Shown: one piece after another, positions 1 to 12,900 of the stretch
How positions within the stretch are numbered: the stretch's first letter is position 1
How the letters are laid out: each line of letters starts with the position of its first letter
From: Chenopodium formosanum
Taxonomy: Eukaryota; Streptophyta; Magnoliopsida; Caryophyllales; Amaranthaceae
Direction: 5' to 3'
Length of the DNA stretch: 64,000 nt
NCBI GenBank assembly: GCA_024500155.1
Contig: CM044857.1
Coordinates: 50,726,001 to 50,790,000, forward strand
The notes under the pieces: model-generated
What the model was told of the DNA's origin: nothing
Seen by the model: the letters and a program-made list of their open reading frames with translations, nothing else
The model's database searches: none
Position numbers and translations under genes: made by a program

Positions 1-140
1 AATTAGAAAATGTTACCGTTTTCAAACGGTAATTAATTTAAAACGGCTATTTTGGCCGACTTTTAATTTTTTTTTTTAAAAAAAATCATCAACGGTTATA
101 ATTTTTTTTTTCTCTACAAATAGAGATCCATTTTGACATA

Positions 141-690
141 TTTTGGTATACTTTCAAAAATCACAAAAACACTCTATATTATTTTTACTCCCAATTCTAG
201 TGAGATTTATTTTATATTTTCTAATATAAAGTTCAAAAAGGTTATTTTTTTTTTGGTTTATTATTGTTAATTAATTTTTTTAGTACTCTAATATTTTTAA
301 AAACGTTATTAACGATATTTTAATTATAATATTTGGTATACTTTCAAAAATCACAAAAACACTCTTTATTATTTTTAATCCCAATTCTAGTAAGATTAAT
401 ATAAAGTTCAAAAAGGTTATTTTTTTTGTTATATTGTTAATTAATTTTTTTAGTACTCTAATATTTTTAAAAACATTATTAACGATATTTTAATTATAAT
501 ATTTGGTATACTTTCAAAAATCACAAAAACTCTCTTTATTATTTTTACTCCCAATTCTATTAAGATTAATATAAAGTTCAAAAAGGTTTTTTTTTTTGTT
601 ATATTGTTAATTAATTTTTTTAGTACCCTAATATTTTTTAAAACGTTATTAACGATATTTTAATTATAATTTCGATGCCTCTTAAGTATT
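141..690. repeat. Three tandem copies of a roughly 170-190 bp AT-rich unit upstream of Harbinger ORF1
   Basis: The phrase TTTGGTATACTTTCAAAAAT recurs near 142, 332 and 502. Each copy is followed by the same run through CTCCCAATTCTA or its variants, TTCAAAAAGGTT, a T-rich tract, TTTTAGTAC and TTAACGATATTTTAATTATAAT. The copies differ by small indels and substitutions. The array ends just before the ORF1 start at 722, so it lies in the 5' region of the transposon and may hold its promoter. No coding potential is seen. Confidence 0.85.
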
Positions 691-1129
691 TATTATTGTT
701 GTTAATTTATTATACAATTTAATGGATCCAAACAACCCTAATTACTGTCAACTTGCTCAACATTTTTCTGATTTAGGTGATGATTTCATCACTAGTCCCA
801 ATTTTCAATTATTCTTAGAAAGATTAGGAAACCCGTCTTCTCAAAATTCTGTTCATCAACCAACACCTCCACAAATTCCTAATGAAAACACTTATACTGA
901 GCAACAAACTCCTCCCGTCACTGAAGGGAGCAACTCTGAGTATGATGTCAGCCAAGAAGAAGTTGTTCCAAAGACACCACAATACCCTCCATCACCTCCA
1001 AGGATTCCGGCAAATCAACCACTCGCTAAAGCGAGTTGCATTTGGTCGGTTGCTGAGGATGAAGCTCTAATTGAGTTATAACTAGAAATAAGTGATGATG
1101 CGCTTCGTGGTATGAACCAAAAGGCATCC

Positions 1130-3223
1130 TGTAGGGAATATTTCAAGCATTACCCCAAACTTGAACCCCACTGTGATCATACACTTAAGTATGGTGGTGT
1201 CCAAAGGAAAGGAAGCTAGAGCAAAAGAGTCGCCAACAAGTTTTAGGAACTTGTAAACCGTTCACAAGGTGAAGATTACACCCTTTAACGATCCAGGAGA
1301 TCGTCAACTCCAAAAGGTCTTGAACTAAATAGGGTTCGGGGATGAAGGTACAAATCCAACTTAAAAGAGATTGAAACTGCCCTAAATAGGCCTCTACTTT
1401 ATTCTTCTCGTATTCATGTGCGCTTTCTGACTAACATGCAATCAACAGATTAACCCTAAACCTGTTTATCTATGTTGGTTGAACTTAATGCACAAATAAA
1501 ACTATTATTGGTGATCACTTGAATTATAATCATATTAGCCTAAACAAGATTATTAATTATCTTATTAAGCGTGATTACAAGTACAAATTCCCTTTAAGCA
1601 TGCATAAAAGGCGTTATAAGCAATAACAATAATAATCATCAAGCAACATAATAACAATCATCATAATTATAATCATAATCATAATAACAATCATAATAAT
1701 CATAATTATCATAATCATGTTAAAGCATAATATTAATAGCAAGATCCTAGGCATGATACTAACAAGATTAATAACAAACCCTAGCATGTCACTAAGCAAT
1801 AAAGATCAAAGCTTTAAACCTAACATGGTACTAAAATGCTATTAGAAAAGAGTAAAAGACACCTTAAACATGATATTAGAAAGCAATAATAACATCCTAA
1901 CATGATACTAGGAATTAAACAAATTTAAACATGCTTTCTACAAGAATAGAGCAACAAGATTACATACTTTGATGCCTCGTATCTCTTTCTAATAACAAAA
2001 TACACGCGTTAGTAACTTCAAGGAAAATATAAAATCAAACAATTAAATTAAATAATTGAAATAGAGATTTGGGACCAAACCCTCAGAAATTATAACCTTT
2101 CACGTCTAGGGCGAAGGCAACTTCGAACTTGGCTAGGTGTGTCTAGTGCTAATGTATGAGGAATTGTGTTTGTGAAAAGGTTAGGCTTAGAAAGAGAGAG
2201 AGAAAGCTTCTAGCTTGAGAGAGAGAAAGATGATTTTTTATTGTAGATGATTGAAAAAAGGGGAGATATGACCTCTATTTATAGGAAAAAAAAGAGTCGA
2301 AGAATAAGAAAAGAATCCGAATTCGAATCGAAATAAAACTCGTCGGTCAGCAGTTTTTGCAAATTTTGTTTTTATCATAACTTTGGGTCCAAAAGTCCAA
2401 ATAAGTCATATAATATGTCGTTAGAAAGCTCTTGAAGTCTACTTTCCAACCCAATTAGAATCAGATTAAAATCTTTTGTAAATAAAAAGATATGGCCGAA
2501 ATAGTGGAACGGTGTCAGTTTTGGATAAAGTTTCGTAATCCTTTCATATCTTTTTCGTTATAGCTCGGAATTAATATTATAATATATCATTGGAAAGATA
2601 ATTTCAAGATATATCCAACCATATAAGATTTGGATAAAAATTATGAGGCACGAAAGTAATATCTGACCGTCTTTGAACATCTTTAACTTCGAATAGAATT
2701 AGGACTTAAAAAAGGAAAGTTTTTAAAAAAGGAAAGTTTTTATTCAATTTAAAACTCTTTGATTTTATCTTTTCAAAAAAGGATAATTAAGATCTTTTAG
2801 AAACTTATAGAAGCTTCTAATTAATCCTAATTAGTTTAGGAATATGATTAAACCTTTGGACCCTCCACATGATCATTGGGTCGTAGGTAAAATCCAGTTT
2901 GAGCCCAGTTTAGTATTTTGGCCATAACTTCCTCATTATTCATCGGAATTGGGCTTATAATATATTGTTGGAAAGTTCTTTTCAAGCCCCATCCAACTAT
3001 ACCATTATTGGACCCTTATCATGGACCAAACTAAACTGGAATGCACGTTTTCTTAAAACGGGGTGAGAAAAGAAATATTTTCAAAAACAGAAAGAAGAGA
3101 TATTTAAATAAAAACATCCTCATCACTAGACTTTTCACACTTTCGCTTCGTTCGATAATCAAATGACATGAAAGGTATTCATCACTGGGTTTGGTTTTGG
3201 GGAGACACATTTGGGTGTCTACA
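1130..3223 (-). mobile_element. Solo LTR (about 2.1 kb) inserted in Harbinger ORF1, 5-bp target duplication CATCC
   Basis: The insert begins TGTAGGGAATATTTC and ends GGGTGTCTACA, giving the TG...CA ends and short inverted repeat (TGTAG/CTACA) of an LTR. CATCC occurs directly before it (1125-1129) and directly after it (3224-3228). Removing the insert with one CATCC copy restores an uninterrupted ORF1 frame, which fixes both ends to the base. A TATA box reading TATAAATAGAG on the minus strand (2273-2283), followed in that direction by a CT-rich leader, shows the LTR points leftwards. No internal gag-pol, primer-binding site or second LTR is present, so it is read as a solo LTR left by LTR-LTR recombination. 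The family is not determined, though a long TGTAGACACCC-starting LTR suggests Ty3/gypsy. Confidence 0.88.
2273..2283 (-). promoter_or_regulatory. TATA box of the solo LTR
   Basis: The minus strand reads TATAAATAGAG. Downstream in that direction (toward 2170) come short CTCTCT runs typical of a plant 5' leader. It is the only strong TATA motif I noticed in this LTR. Confidence 0.6.
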
Positions 3224-4226
3224 CATCCGAACTTTGGCGAAAAGTTCATGCAGCTTACTGTAAAATATAAGCGGAGAAACCGCATATTCTCCCGCCAAGA
3301 CCTATGAAGAGTTTGGAGACACATTGGAGAAGAATGACAGCTGATTTGCTACAGTGGACTAGTTGCTATGAGGAGGCGGGCAAACTTCCTGAAAGTGGAA
3401 GTGGTTACAACGAAGCTGATCGAATTAAAAATGCTTCCAAGTTGTTTTATATCTCCTCTAATCCACAACATAATTTTGCATTTCCACATGGAGAGGAAAT
3501 GGTTAATAAAGAGCCGAAGTGGAGGACAAAACGAAGATGGGGTCTATCAAAGGAGGAAAGAAAGGGTTGTGGTGCCGATGATGAGGAAGATAGTAGTGAA
3601 AGTGGGAAGAGGTCTAGGGCGGAGAGTGAGAATGAAATCCGTACTGATGGATTTATGTCCGGAGGTCTACCACGACCAGACAGTGTCAAAAAAACGAAGG
3701 CTAAGCGTAAGGGCAAAGCAGTTGCTTCCGAAAGTGCAATTTTGAGCATCAGTGAACAGATAAAGGCGTGTACTGAGGTTAGAGAAAGGGAGGCAAATTT
3801 ACGACAATAACGGTTGGAACTTGATAGAGAAAAGGAAAAGAGGAAGCAAAAACAAGTTGATTTAGCAGAGAAGAAGAAGAATTTTGATATGCTGCAATCA
3901 CTTTTAGGAAGGACAACACCACTCACTCCAGCTGAAGAGGCCCACAAGGAAGAGTTACTTCAACTAGTCTACGATAGAAAATGATTGTATGTTTTTAAGT
4001 GTTGTGATATAATTCAAAATTTAAGTATGAACTAAAATTTAGGTTTTATTTTAGTGGTGTGTTAAGTTTATTTTTAATTAGTTGTATTATGAGTAGTCAT
4101 GTGTCTTTCATGTCACTTGTCTTATTGTATTTTGAATAGTCAAGATTCTTTTGTGTCAAAAAGTATCTTTAATCACTCATGGAATTGTCATTCATATTTT
4201 TTGACCTCTCACTGAGAGTTCGTGCT

Positions 4227-4234
4227 TATAAATA
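4227..4234 (+). promoter_or_regulatory. TATA box for Harbinger ORF2
   Basis: TATAAATA lies about 155 bases before the ORF2 start at 4384, in the gap after ORF1. It suggests that the transposase gene once had its own promoter. The downstream leader is rich in ACACA and has no ATG until the transposase region. Confidence 0.55.
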
Positions 4235-4383
4235 CTAGTGAAACCATCTACACAAACACAATATAATCCAACTCCTCAAAAATATCAAAACACTTATAAG
4301 TATCAAGCAAACACAACGTTTTCCATTAGCTCAACCTCTAGCTCATCTGATTCTGATCAATACGTAGAATTTGATCATTTTAG

Positions 4384-5680
4384 TTGACGAATTTGTCACA
4401 ACCCATCTACCAACTTTGTTGTCTAACCAAACATAACCCCAACCCTGAAGTTGATTCTGTTCCGGAGCGTAGAGGGGATACAGATAGAAGAGATAGGGAA
4501 AAGGGGCATGTACAATTATTTAATGATTACTTTGCGAGTAATTCAGTTTATAGCGACAAACGATTTCGGCGTAGATTTCGAATGCAACGACCTTTGTTTT
4601 GTAGGATTATGAACAAGGTGGTCGAGGGGGATCAATTCTTCCAGCAGCGTAGGAATGCAGCTGGAAGGCTTGGGTTATCACCGTTGCAGAAATGCATCGT
4701 TGCGATTAGAATGTTGGCGTACAATACCTCTCCAGATGTCGTGGATGAGTATCTGCGCATTGGCGAAACAACCTCCAGATTGGCATTGCAACATTTTTGT
4801 CAAGGGGTTATTACACATTTTGAAGCTGAATATCTCATAAGTCCCACCAACGAAGATTTAAGGAGAATCTTGCATTAAAATGAAATGCGAGGTTTTCCCG
4901 GTATGATAAGTAGCATTGACTGCATGCATTGGGAGTGGAAGAATTGTACTATGGCTTGGAAAGCGCAATACGCAGGCCGGAATAAAAATGCAACCCTCAT
5001 TCTGGAGGCCGTTGCATATCAAGATTTATGGATTTGACATGCATTCTTTGGAATCCCTGGATCTTATAATGATCTTAATGTCCTTTACCGTTCTCCGGTA
5101 TTTGATGATGTTCTTCATGGCCGGGCACCTCCAAATTCATTTTACCATGAACAACCATGAATACAAGTTGGGCTATTACTTAGCAGACGACATTTACCCA
5201 AAATGGGCTACTTTTATTCAAGGTATAACACTTCCTCAACTTCAGAAGGATAAATTATTTGCTGATAAACAAGTTACGGCTCGGAAGGACGTTGAACGAG
5301 CTTTTGGGGGTTTACAGGCTAGGTTTGCCATTCTACGACAACCATCCCTTGCGTTTAATGAAGACATATTGTGTGACATAATGAAAGCTTGTATCATTAT
5401 TCACAACATGATTGTCGAAGATGAACGACACAACTATACTCGGGCCGAAGTTTTAAGAAGGTACTATGAACAAGATCGCCCGCAAATTACAAGACCAACT
5501 ACAAGTGCTATAGTTAACAACAACGAGCCTTTTGAATTCAATGTTGGCCGATCGCTTAACGTTGATTTCGACACGTATGTCCAGAGAAGAATGTCACTAC
5601 GTGATAGAGACACTCATGTTCAATTAAAAGCGGATTTAATGGAACACATTTGGCAAAAATATGGTTCTATTAATGAGTAA
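4384..5680 (+). pseudogene. PIF/Harbinger DDE transposase, decayed
   Basis: The encoded protein belongs to the plant DDE_Tnp_4-type Harbinger transposases that cut and paste DNA at TTA/TAA sites. The N-terminal part (164 residues) shows NDYF, RRFRMQRPLFCRI and the helical region ending DLRRILH. It is closed by TAA at 4876-4878. The same frame then runs on through SSIDCMHWEW (first catalytic Asp, codon 4918-4920), a TGA in place of an expected Trp at 5035-5037, and GIPGSYNDLN (second Asp, codon 5071-5073). A one-base frameshift at about 5130-5148 moves the rest into another frame: GYYLADDIYPKWATF, then DVERAFGGLQ with the catalytic Glu at 5294-5296. All three catalytic residues survive but lie in separate reading frames or beyond stops, so no active enzyme can be made. 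Confidence 0.88.
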
Positions 5681-6178
5681 AAAATTAAGTTGTCCTATGA
5701 TTACAATTTAATATAGTCTTATGTAATCGTACGTTAAAAATCTAAGTTCGTTAATTATCTTGGTTTGTAGTATGTATTAAATGTAATTGTACGCTACTAA
5801 AATGTAATGTTGTCGTACAATAATAATTGTTCAGCGATCAAAATTTCAATATTATTAATTAATATTTAATAATTGTATTAAGTTAAATAATAGTATAATT
5901 GTATTAAGTTAAATAATAGTATAATTGTAATTAGTAGCACTAAAACTTCATTAACCAAAACATAATTAATAATAATATGGTGATGTGTAAGAGAGAGAAA
6001 TGTTGGCGGGGTATGTGAAAAAGTAGGAGAGAGAATGATGAACATTTTTTTTTATCACTAGTGAGATAAAATTTCCTCACAAAAAATGCTCATGAGCAAA
6101 TTTGGTTGGGAAGAGAGAGAAAGTGGCTAGAGAGAGAATGAACAATTTTTTTTTTGCTCACTAATGTGAGTGATCTTA

Positions 6179-7400
6179 AAATGTGATTTTTGACAACTTT
6201 TCCTATTTAGTATTTTTATGTTTAATAGGGCAGCTAATGCGCATTACGCGCGCACAATAGCTAGTCTTGTTCGTAGAGTTTTCTGTTTAGCCTTGTGTCA
6301 CAACGAACTTTAGTTGTTGGTAGCATTAATGAGACAAATTATAATAATAAAATTATTTAGGGGTATAAATGTCTGTACATTATTCTTAAGAGTTCAAAAA
6401 AGAAGCAATTAAGTAAAAAAAAAAAAAAAACAAAAAAACATTTAGTTGGTATAATTGTCCAAACACTTTTCATAAAAGTTATCTTAAACTTTTTAAAAGT
6501 AAAAAAATGTGGAAGCATTTGCGACACTTGTATCAACATGAACAATAGTAGTAAGGTTTACTAATTCGTTTTTTTCTTGACTCACGTGTTACTCCTAACT
6601 AACGATATAAATAATAATTAATAAAACCTACAGAGAAGTATTTTGCTCACTAATGAGTGTTGATTTCTATTATAATGATCTATTTGGCAACTTAGTTGTT
6701 CCATGTCACCATACCTTTCTCCATGATAAGTATACAAAATCCAGAAAAGATCGGTACAACAAGCAAGATTTTAAGCAAATTCAAGTTACATTAACAACCA
6801 TAATTAACGCATCTTAACCTATCATGTTCCTTATTAGCAAACGAATCCAATATTACTAGTAAAATAAGAGACAATGGCCAAACTGTTACTGAAACACTGA
6901 AAACACTCATTGGTAGAACATCGTAAATTACAAAAGCCAAACTATTAAATTTACCTCATAGTAAATTACAATGGACAAATTATCTTATTAACCGACCAAT
7001 CCAAGTTTACCAGTAAATTTCAGACACCAATCAAACTGTTACCGAAACTCTAAATACACTTGTTGAGAAGAACACCATAAATTCCAAAAGAGACAAATTA
7101 AGCACACTCATTACCATTAGTAAAAACAAAACTTTGTTCAAAGCATAAAAAGGCATGCATTATTTCATTTGAGCTTGAATTGGGTCAAAAACAAGAAGAA
7201 AAATACTCTATAGCCCAAAACATCCCCCCGATCCCAAACAAGCGGACTCCAAAACTCCTCAAACTATAATCCATAACATCACACCCTCAGTAATATCCGG
7301 ATTATTATACATACTATTTTCACTATGAAAATGAAATAATAGTGACGAAATATTTACATTTCTCTCTCAAAAAACCATCGTCATAAATAAATCCATCTTA
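6179..7400. other. Gene-free spacer between the Harbinger element and the PDS5-like gene
   Basis: No coding region is supported. At 6236-6264 there is a GC-rich palindromic stretch (GCGCATTACGCGCGC) followed by CTAG and then T. This is the form of a Helitron 3' end, but I could not find a matching 5' end. At 6645-6660 TGCTCACTAATGAGTG echoes the Harbinger right end. From about 7300 the sequence turns CT-rich and leads into the PDS5 leader. Confidence 0.5.
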
Positions 7401-7792
7401 CGAAAAACTCGCCAAAAAAATTAAAGAAGAAATCGAGGTTCTCATAAATTTCTACTACATTCAGGTTTGTTTTCTCTCTCCTCTTTTTTTTTTTTTTTTT
7501 TCCTCTCTCTCCCATTTTCCCCCAAAATTAAAATCGAAAACTAAACCCTAGTTTTTCTCTCTCCTAAAATAATTTCATCAAAAATTGTAAAAATTTAATT
7601 TTCGTCCTTTTTCGCGCTCTAACGCTTCTCTCTTTGACGATGAAATTTTGATTTTTTTTTTTTTAAAGATTCAATTCTTGTTTTTTCGGTGTTAAATTGT
7701 TATATATGGTGGTGATCCATTTTTCTGGAGGTTTTAGGGTTTCGATGCTGTTGCAGAAGTCGAGGAATTGAGAGATCTAGAGGTGTTTAACA
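7400..7792 (+). promoter_or_regulatory. 5' leader of the PDS5-like gene with a probable leader intron (7465-7756)
   Basis: A CT-rich tract typical of plant 5' leaders precedes the ATG. A donor TTCAG|GTTTGT at 7464/7465 and an acceptor TTGCAG|AAGTCG at 7756/7757 bracket a T-rich 292-base stretch. This gives a leader intron ending 36 bases before the start codon. The transcription start cannot be fixed from sequence. Confidence 0.6.
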
Positions 7793-9909
7793 ATGGCGTT
7801 GTCAGATGACGAGCTGCTTGAGAAGCAGCTCACTGAAGCTGGTAACCAGCTTCTCTCTCCTCCTCCTTCCGTCGCTGAGTTGCTCTCTTCGCTTGACGTA
7901 AGTCTCAAATTTTATTTTATTTTTTATTTCAGTATTTCTAGATTTTAGGGTTTTTTTTTTTCCCCTGAATTTTGAATTTTGAATTTTGCTTGATTTTCAT
8001 ATTTAATTCAAGTGTTGATTGGATGTATCTGTTGAATTTATTTTCTTAAACAGTTGCATGTATTTAAGTTTAACCTTTTTATTTTGAGAATCAAATTAAA
8101 TAAATTTTCAATTATTTTGTGACATTGATGCCTTTTCCAATTTTCCCCCTCTTTTGATTATTTGCTAGATTTTCTTAATTATGGCTCTCTGATATCATGG
8201 TGGCTAGAGTTGATTGTGGGTCCGTTTTAGGAAGGATATCAAGGAAATAAGCCCAGGTCGAATTTCTGGGGTTGGGCTTGATTTTAATACGATTTTTTTA
8301 CAGGCTGTTGACAAACACGCTAATCCTCTAATAAGGAAAGGCAATATTTTGTTTCCCTCATAATTGAATATATCTATCTCCATTTTAAAGATAATGAATT
8401 TGGCGTGTTATATTGAAACATTGCTACATTTTATTTTACGGGCAGTAAAAACTGTACTTGGTATTTTTCATAAAAAAGATGCTTGTTAGTAAATTTTTTT
8501 AGGGGAGTGGTTTGCAGGATATCAAAGCAAAGGGTAATGAAGTCATGGAACCGTTCTGTAACAGATTTTTGGATTTTGGGTTTTGAACCCTGTTACGTAA
8601 CACTGTGACTGGAGTAACATCTTTCCTTATGTGCTGTTAAATTATTGATCCTGCTGTGTTGTTAAATAATTGATCTCGCTGTGTGAGAACGTTTTTCCAC
8701 TACATCCGTTGTTTTATCTCAATTAACCTAAAAGATTTTGTAATCAATTAAATACATTATAAAACATGATATTTTACTGTGCTTAGGATATCAAAGCAAA
8801 GGGTAATGAAGTCATGGAATTATAACTCAGCCATTCCATCACGGAATAGCTGTTCTATAACAGATTTTGGGTTTTAAGCCCTGTTACGTAACATCGTGAC
8901 TGAAATTATGTCTTTCCTTCTGTAATTTTAAAAATTTGATCCAATGTATTTTCACTACATCTGTTGTTTTATCTGAATTAACCTAAAAGATTTTGCAATT
9001 AATTAAATAGTTTATAAAACATGATATTTTACCGTGCTTGTGACCACTTCTGTAAAGTTATGCAAGAATGAAGTAGGAAATTTACTATTGTGTATAAATA
9101 TATATGTGTAATTATGTATATATTAAGAAAAACTTTCTTTTGCATTCTTTTAAAGAGATTGTGCTGTAAGCCTGTAATATAAATATGTATACTTAAGACT
9201 ATATGTTGAAGTTCTAACAATTTTAAAGTTATTAAGAAATGTGAGAATGTAATAAAGTATTATGTATATACACATTTTGTATCCTTTACTTGTGTCCAAT
9301 TCCAATAGAGTCTGCATGTCCCCAATTTTTGGAATTGCTATATCTGATACAAAGATCCATACTTGTATTCGACTCTACTACTTGAGTCCAGGGTAACATA
9401 ATTATAGTTACGTGAATAGTCCTTCGTTGATATTTTTTCCTGTCTTGGTGCTTGGTATACTGGTATAAATTTGTGTGTATGGTTTGGGGGGGGGGGGGGA
9501 ATCTTTTGTAGCTTTATGATATATGGACTGCTGGGATGCAATTTATTTTGTTATTTGCTAGATTTTTTGAGTATAAAGTGAAACTTAAGCTATGATAGCA
9601 ATACCTCTCTGGGTAATTTCACAATTTAGGGTTATCAGTTTATATTTATCCTCATTTCTCTTGCTTGTAGCGGGTTGAAAATTTACTCACCAGAGTGGAG
9701 CAGTCACCATCTGAGTCAATGAAGAAAGCACTTTCTCCGTCGATGAAAGCATTGATTGCCAATGAGCTATTGAGACATAAAGACATTGACGTGAATGTTG
9801 CTGTTGCTTCATGTATTAGTGAGATAACAAGGATCACAGCTCCTGATGCACCTTATGAGGATGACCAAATGAAGGTTCGTGTGATCAATTAATCTATTAT
9901 GAGGATTCC

Positions 9910-9991
<82 letters not shown>

Positions 9992-12900
9992 GTCCCTATG
10001 CTGATGTACCCTATTCTTTACAGGAGGTGTTTCAATTAATTGTATCGTCGTTTGAGAAGTTGGATGACCAATCTAGCCCATCGTATGGCAAGAGGACATC
10101 CATCCTGGAAACAGTGGCAAAAGTCAGATCATGTGTAGTAATGCTGGATCTGGAATGTGATGCCTTAATCGCTGAAATGTTCCATCATTTCTTTAGAACT
10201 ATTAGGTAACAGAAAGCTAATTAATATTTGTTTTAGATGAATTGATGCTAAGAAACCTACTTTGTGATGGATTCTTAGTTAGGCTGTTGCTTTTCATTAG
10301 ATTCTATTGCCTTGTTTACAGGACCTTTGGTTTTGTCATTCGTGTATCTCTTTTTCTTGATTGTCTTTTAGCCTTGCAATGCTTGGATCTTTGCAATATC
10401 TGCCTAAAATGAATTTGGATTACTTTTCTATCCTTACTAGCCTCCATGAAGTGAATCAGTAGAACACAATACAGAAGAGGTTTTTTCATATGTTCTCTTC
10501 AGTCCTCACCTTAGTATTGCATGTTTGTTAAGGAGGAAAGTCTTGGTTATGAACTGTTAAGTTTTATTGTTTTTTTCCTTTTGTTTTTTTCTGCTTGCCA
10601 TAATTATGAGATAGTTATGATGAATGGAATAGAGTGTTCATTATTGTGGTCCATATGTTGTGAACTATCTTTGATTTCATTATTTCTGTTCCACTCTCTC
10701 TTATCTAGATATTACCTGTTGGCTGTTGCCTTTTTTTTTAATTCTTTGTGGATTGCGTGCCTTTCTTTGGCTATTGCTCTTTCATTTTTCTTTTTGCTCC
10801 CACCAAAGGAGGTTGTATATTTTAGGAATATCGGTTTCTACAGTTGGTTCTGCATCTTTCCAGAATTTTGTTAATGGACTCTGCTTCATATTTTTAGCTG
10901 AACAATCTTGAGAAAATTTGGCTCGTATATAGATTTATTGGACCATCTGCTCATCTCTCTTTTGGGACATTCTGTTTTGATAAAACTTGATTGATTGATC
11001 TTACATAATAGAGGTTTATCTTTGGGCACTTGCAGGAGTGAGCATCCTGAAAATGTGTTTTCGTCAATGGAGACAATCATGACCCTTGTATTGGAAGAAA
11101 GTGAGGATATATCTATAGATCTTTGTTCATCTATCCTAGACGTTTTGAAAACAGAGAACAAGGTCAGTTGCCTTTGAACTTTGCGCAAGTTATAACTCTG
11201 ATCACCCCGAATGAGTTTTGTGATCCTGTTTGGGTTTTTTTTTTTTTCCATTTTATTTTATTTATTTATTTATTTTACTGTTCAGGAAGTTCTGCCTGTT
11301 GCTTGCCAGCTTGGGGAGAAAGTGGCTGATAAGTGTGCTAGCAAGCTTAAACCTTATCTGTTACCAGCTATGAAGTCTCGTGGTACCACCCTAGATGATT
11401 ATAGTAAGGTTGTGGCAAAGGTTTTCCAAGCAAGAACTGAGGCTGTTGAGCCTAGTGAGGCAGATGCTGCAAAGAAAAATGTGGTATTATATTCTTTCTT
11501 GCATGTTGACTGATATCTTTTCCTGTATTTCTGCAAAGCTAAAATTGTTACCTGGCGATTGCTGAACTCTTATGCTTCTAGTGTGCACTCGTATGTATTG
11601 AAGAATTGAGCTAGAATTTGGATGATATCACATGGGAAAAAATGTTAATTTTTTTTTAAATCAAAATTTTGTTTAATTCCTTTCTCTATAAAAAATCTAG
11701 GTTGAAAGGGGCTTTGAGACCATCAAGTTCATTTAGTATTGTCATGTTAACAGACGTTGAAAGGCAAGAATTTCACTAATTTGTCTTTTATTAATCATGA
11801 TAGTTGAGTACCTAAGTGTCTTGACTTTGATGTCAGTCTTTCCTTTGTCTATGTTTTAAAAATAATTTTACTGGTATCTGCAGCAATTAGGCACCAAGCA
11901 GCTTGGAATTCTTGGTAGAATCTAATTGATGCTTTGAATATCTATAATCCTCTGTATTTTTAAATTGGTGTATATAATTTTCTGTAATCAGGCTGATGAG
12001 GATGACCTGGCCAATACACCTTCAGAAAAGGCAGTTGAAGTATGTGTACTCCTCGACTCCTTGTGCCATCTGAAAGATCTTAAATCTTCATTTCTCCGGA
12101 GTTATGTCTTAAAGTTGGCTGTTTGTTCTATTCTCAGGTTGCTTTGGAAACTCTGGATGATGCGCCTCCTTCAGAAGAAATTGGTCCTGGTACTGTTGGG
12201 TCACCAAAGGCTGTGGTGAGCAATGGTACAATACAGAAAGAGGTTGAAGATACTTCTGCTGGAAATGATGATACCAAGGAGGTGAATAACATGGCTCGTG
12301 ATGTAGATGCAGAGCAAAGCAAGGGTAAGGTAGACAATTCAAATGCTGAAGAACCCACAAAGTCACGAACTAAGCCAGTAAAAGTTAACAAGCGTAAAGG
12401 GAAGAAGGGGAACTCTTTGAAGAGCTCTTCAGAGCCAGCTGTTATGGATGAAAAGGAGGGAGTAGAGACGCCTGTGCCTCAACAAGAAGATGAAAAGGGT
12501 AAAGACAATGTGCAGAGCTCGGCTATTGGAGCTGATTCTGCGAAGCTAGCTGAAAATGAAAAGGAGCCAGACCACCCAGTCCCCTCACCAAAAGCATCAG
12601 ACGAGCCTGTTAACGCCCCTTCTTCCTCTCCAACTGGAAGTGTTGCTGATGAAAATCCGAAAAAGGATGAACCAGGGAAGAAGAAAGATGAAATGGTGCA
12701 AAGTGAGCCAGCTGGTGATGCTGAAATGAAGGAGGAAAGTGATGTTAAGAAATCATCTGAAGGAGTTAGTGCCTCAGAGTCCAGATTGCCGAAGCAGACA
12801 GGGAAAAAGGTGCCTTCAGTAACTGATAAGGAAGACAGTGTACTGAGTTCTGATGATCCAAAGGAAGATGGAAAAACAAGTAATGTGGAAGCCAAACCAG

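Larger units (their letters stand above)
722..3984 (+). pseudogene. Harbinger ORF1 (SANT/Myb-like, NAM-associated type), split by a solo LTR and three stops
   Basis: Plant Harbinger ORF1 proteins bind DNA through a SANT/trihelix-like domain and help the transposase. The first segment (722-1081) has a P/Q-rich leader and then the domain start WSVAEDEALIEL. Reading continues past the TAA at 1079-1081 to NQKAS at 1129, where a 2094-bp LTR is inserted. After it, at 3229, the frame resumes exactly with LWRKVHAAYC. A second stop lies at 3268-3270, then RPMKSLETHWRRM and the NAM-associated region follow. A third stop lies at 3808-3810, then a K/E-rich coiled-coil tail runs to TGA at 3982-3984. Frame is conserved on both sides of the insertion, so the stops are substitutions rather than frameshifts. 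Family assignment is firm; function is lost. Confidence 0.85.
1..6175 (+). mobile_element. Degenerate PIF/Harbinger (Pong-like) transposon, left end outside the window
   Basis: The block carries the two-gene set typical of plant Pong-like elements: a SANT/Myb-like ORF1 (722-3984, interrupted) followed in the same direction by a DDE transposase ORF2 (4384-5680). Both are broken by stops or frameshifts, so the copy is non-autonomous. The right end is placed near 6175. There the inward-reading minus strand GATCACTCACATTAGTGAGC resembles the start of Ping/Pong terminal repeats, and a TTA (6176-6178), the usual 3-bp target of this superfamily, follows. The left terminal repeat is not visible, so the right end is an inference and the left limit is only the window edge. 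Confidence 0.7.

Noticed and set aside
1614..1799. 61-codon Ile/Met-rich frame
   Set aside because: It is a translation of an ATAATC-rich stretch inside the solo LTR.
3447..3947. 166-codon minus-strand frame
   Set aside because: It is antisense to Harbinger ORF1, whose sense frame carries the recognised domain.
10521..10874. 117-codon hydrophobic frame
   Set aside because: It lies wholly in PDS5 intron 3 (10206-11035), and its hydrophobicity comes from T-rich intron sequence.
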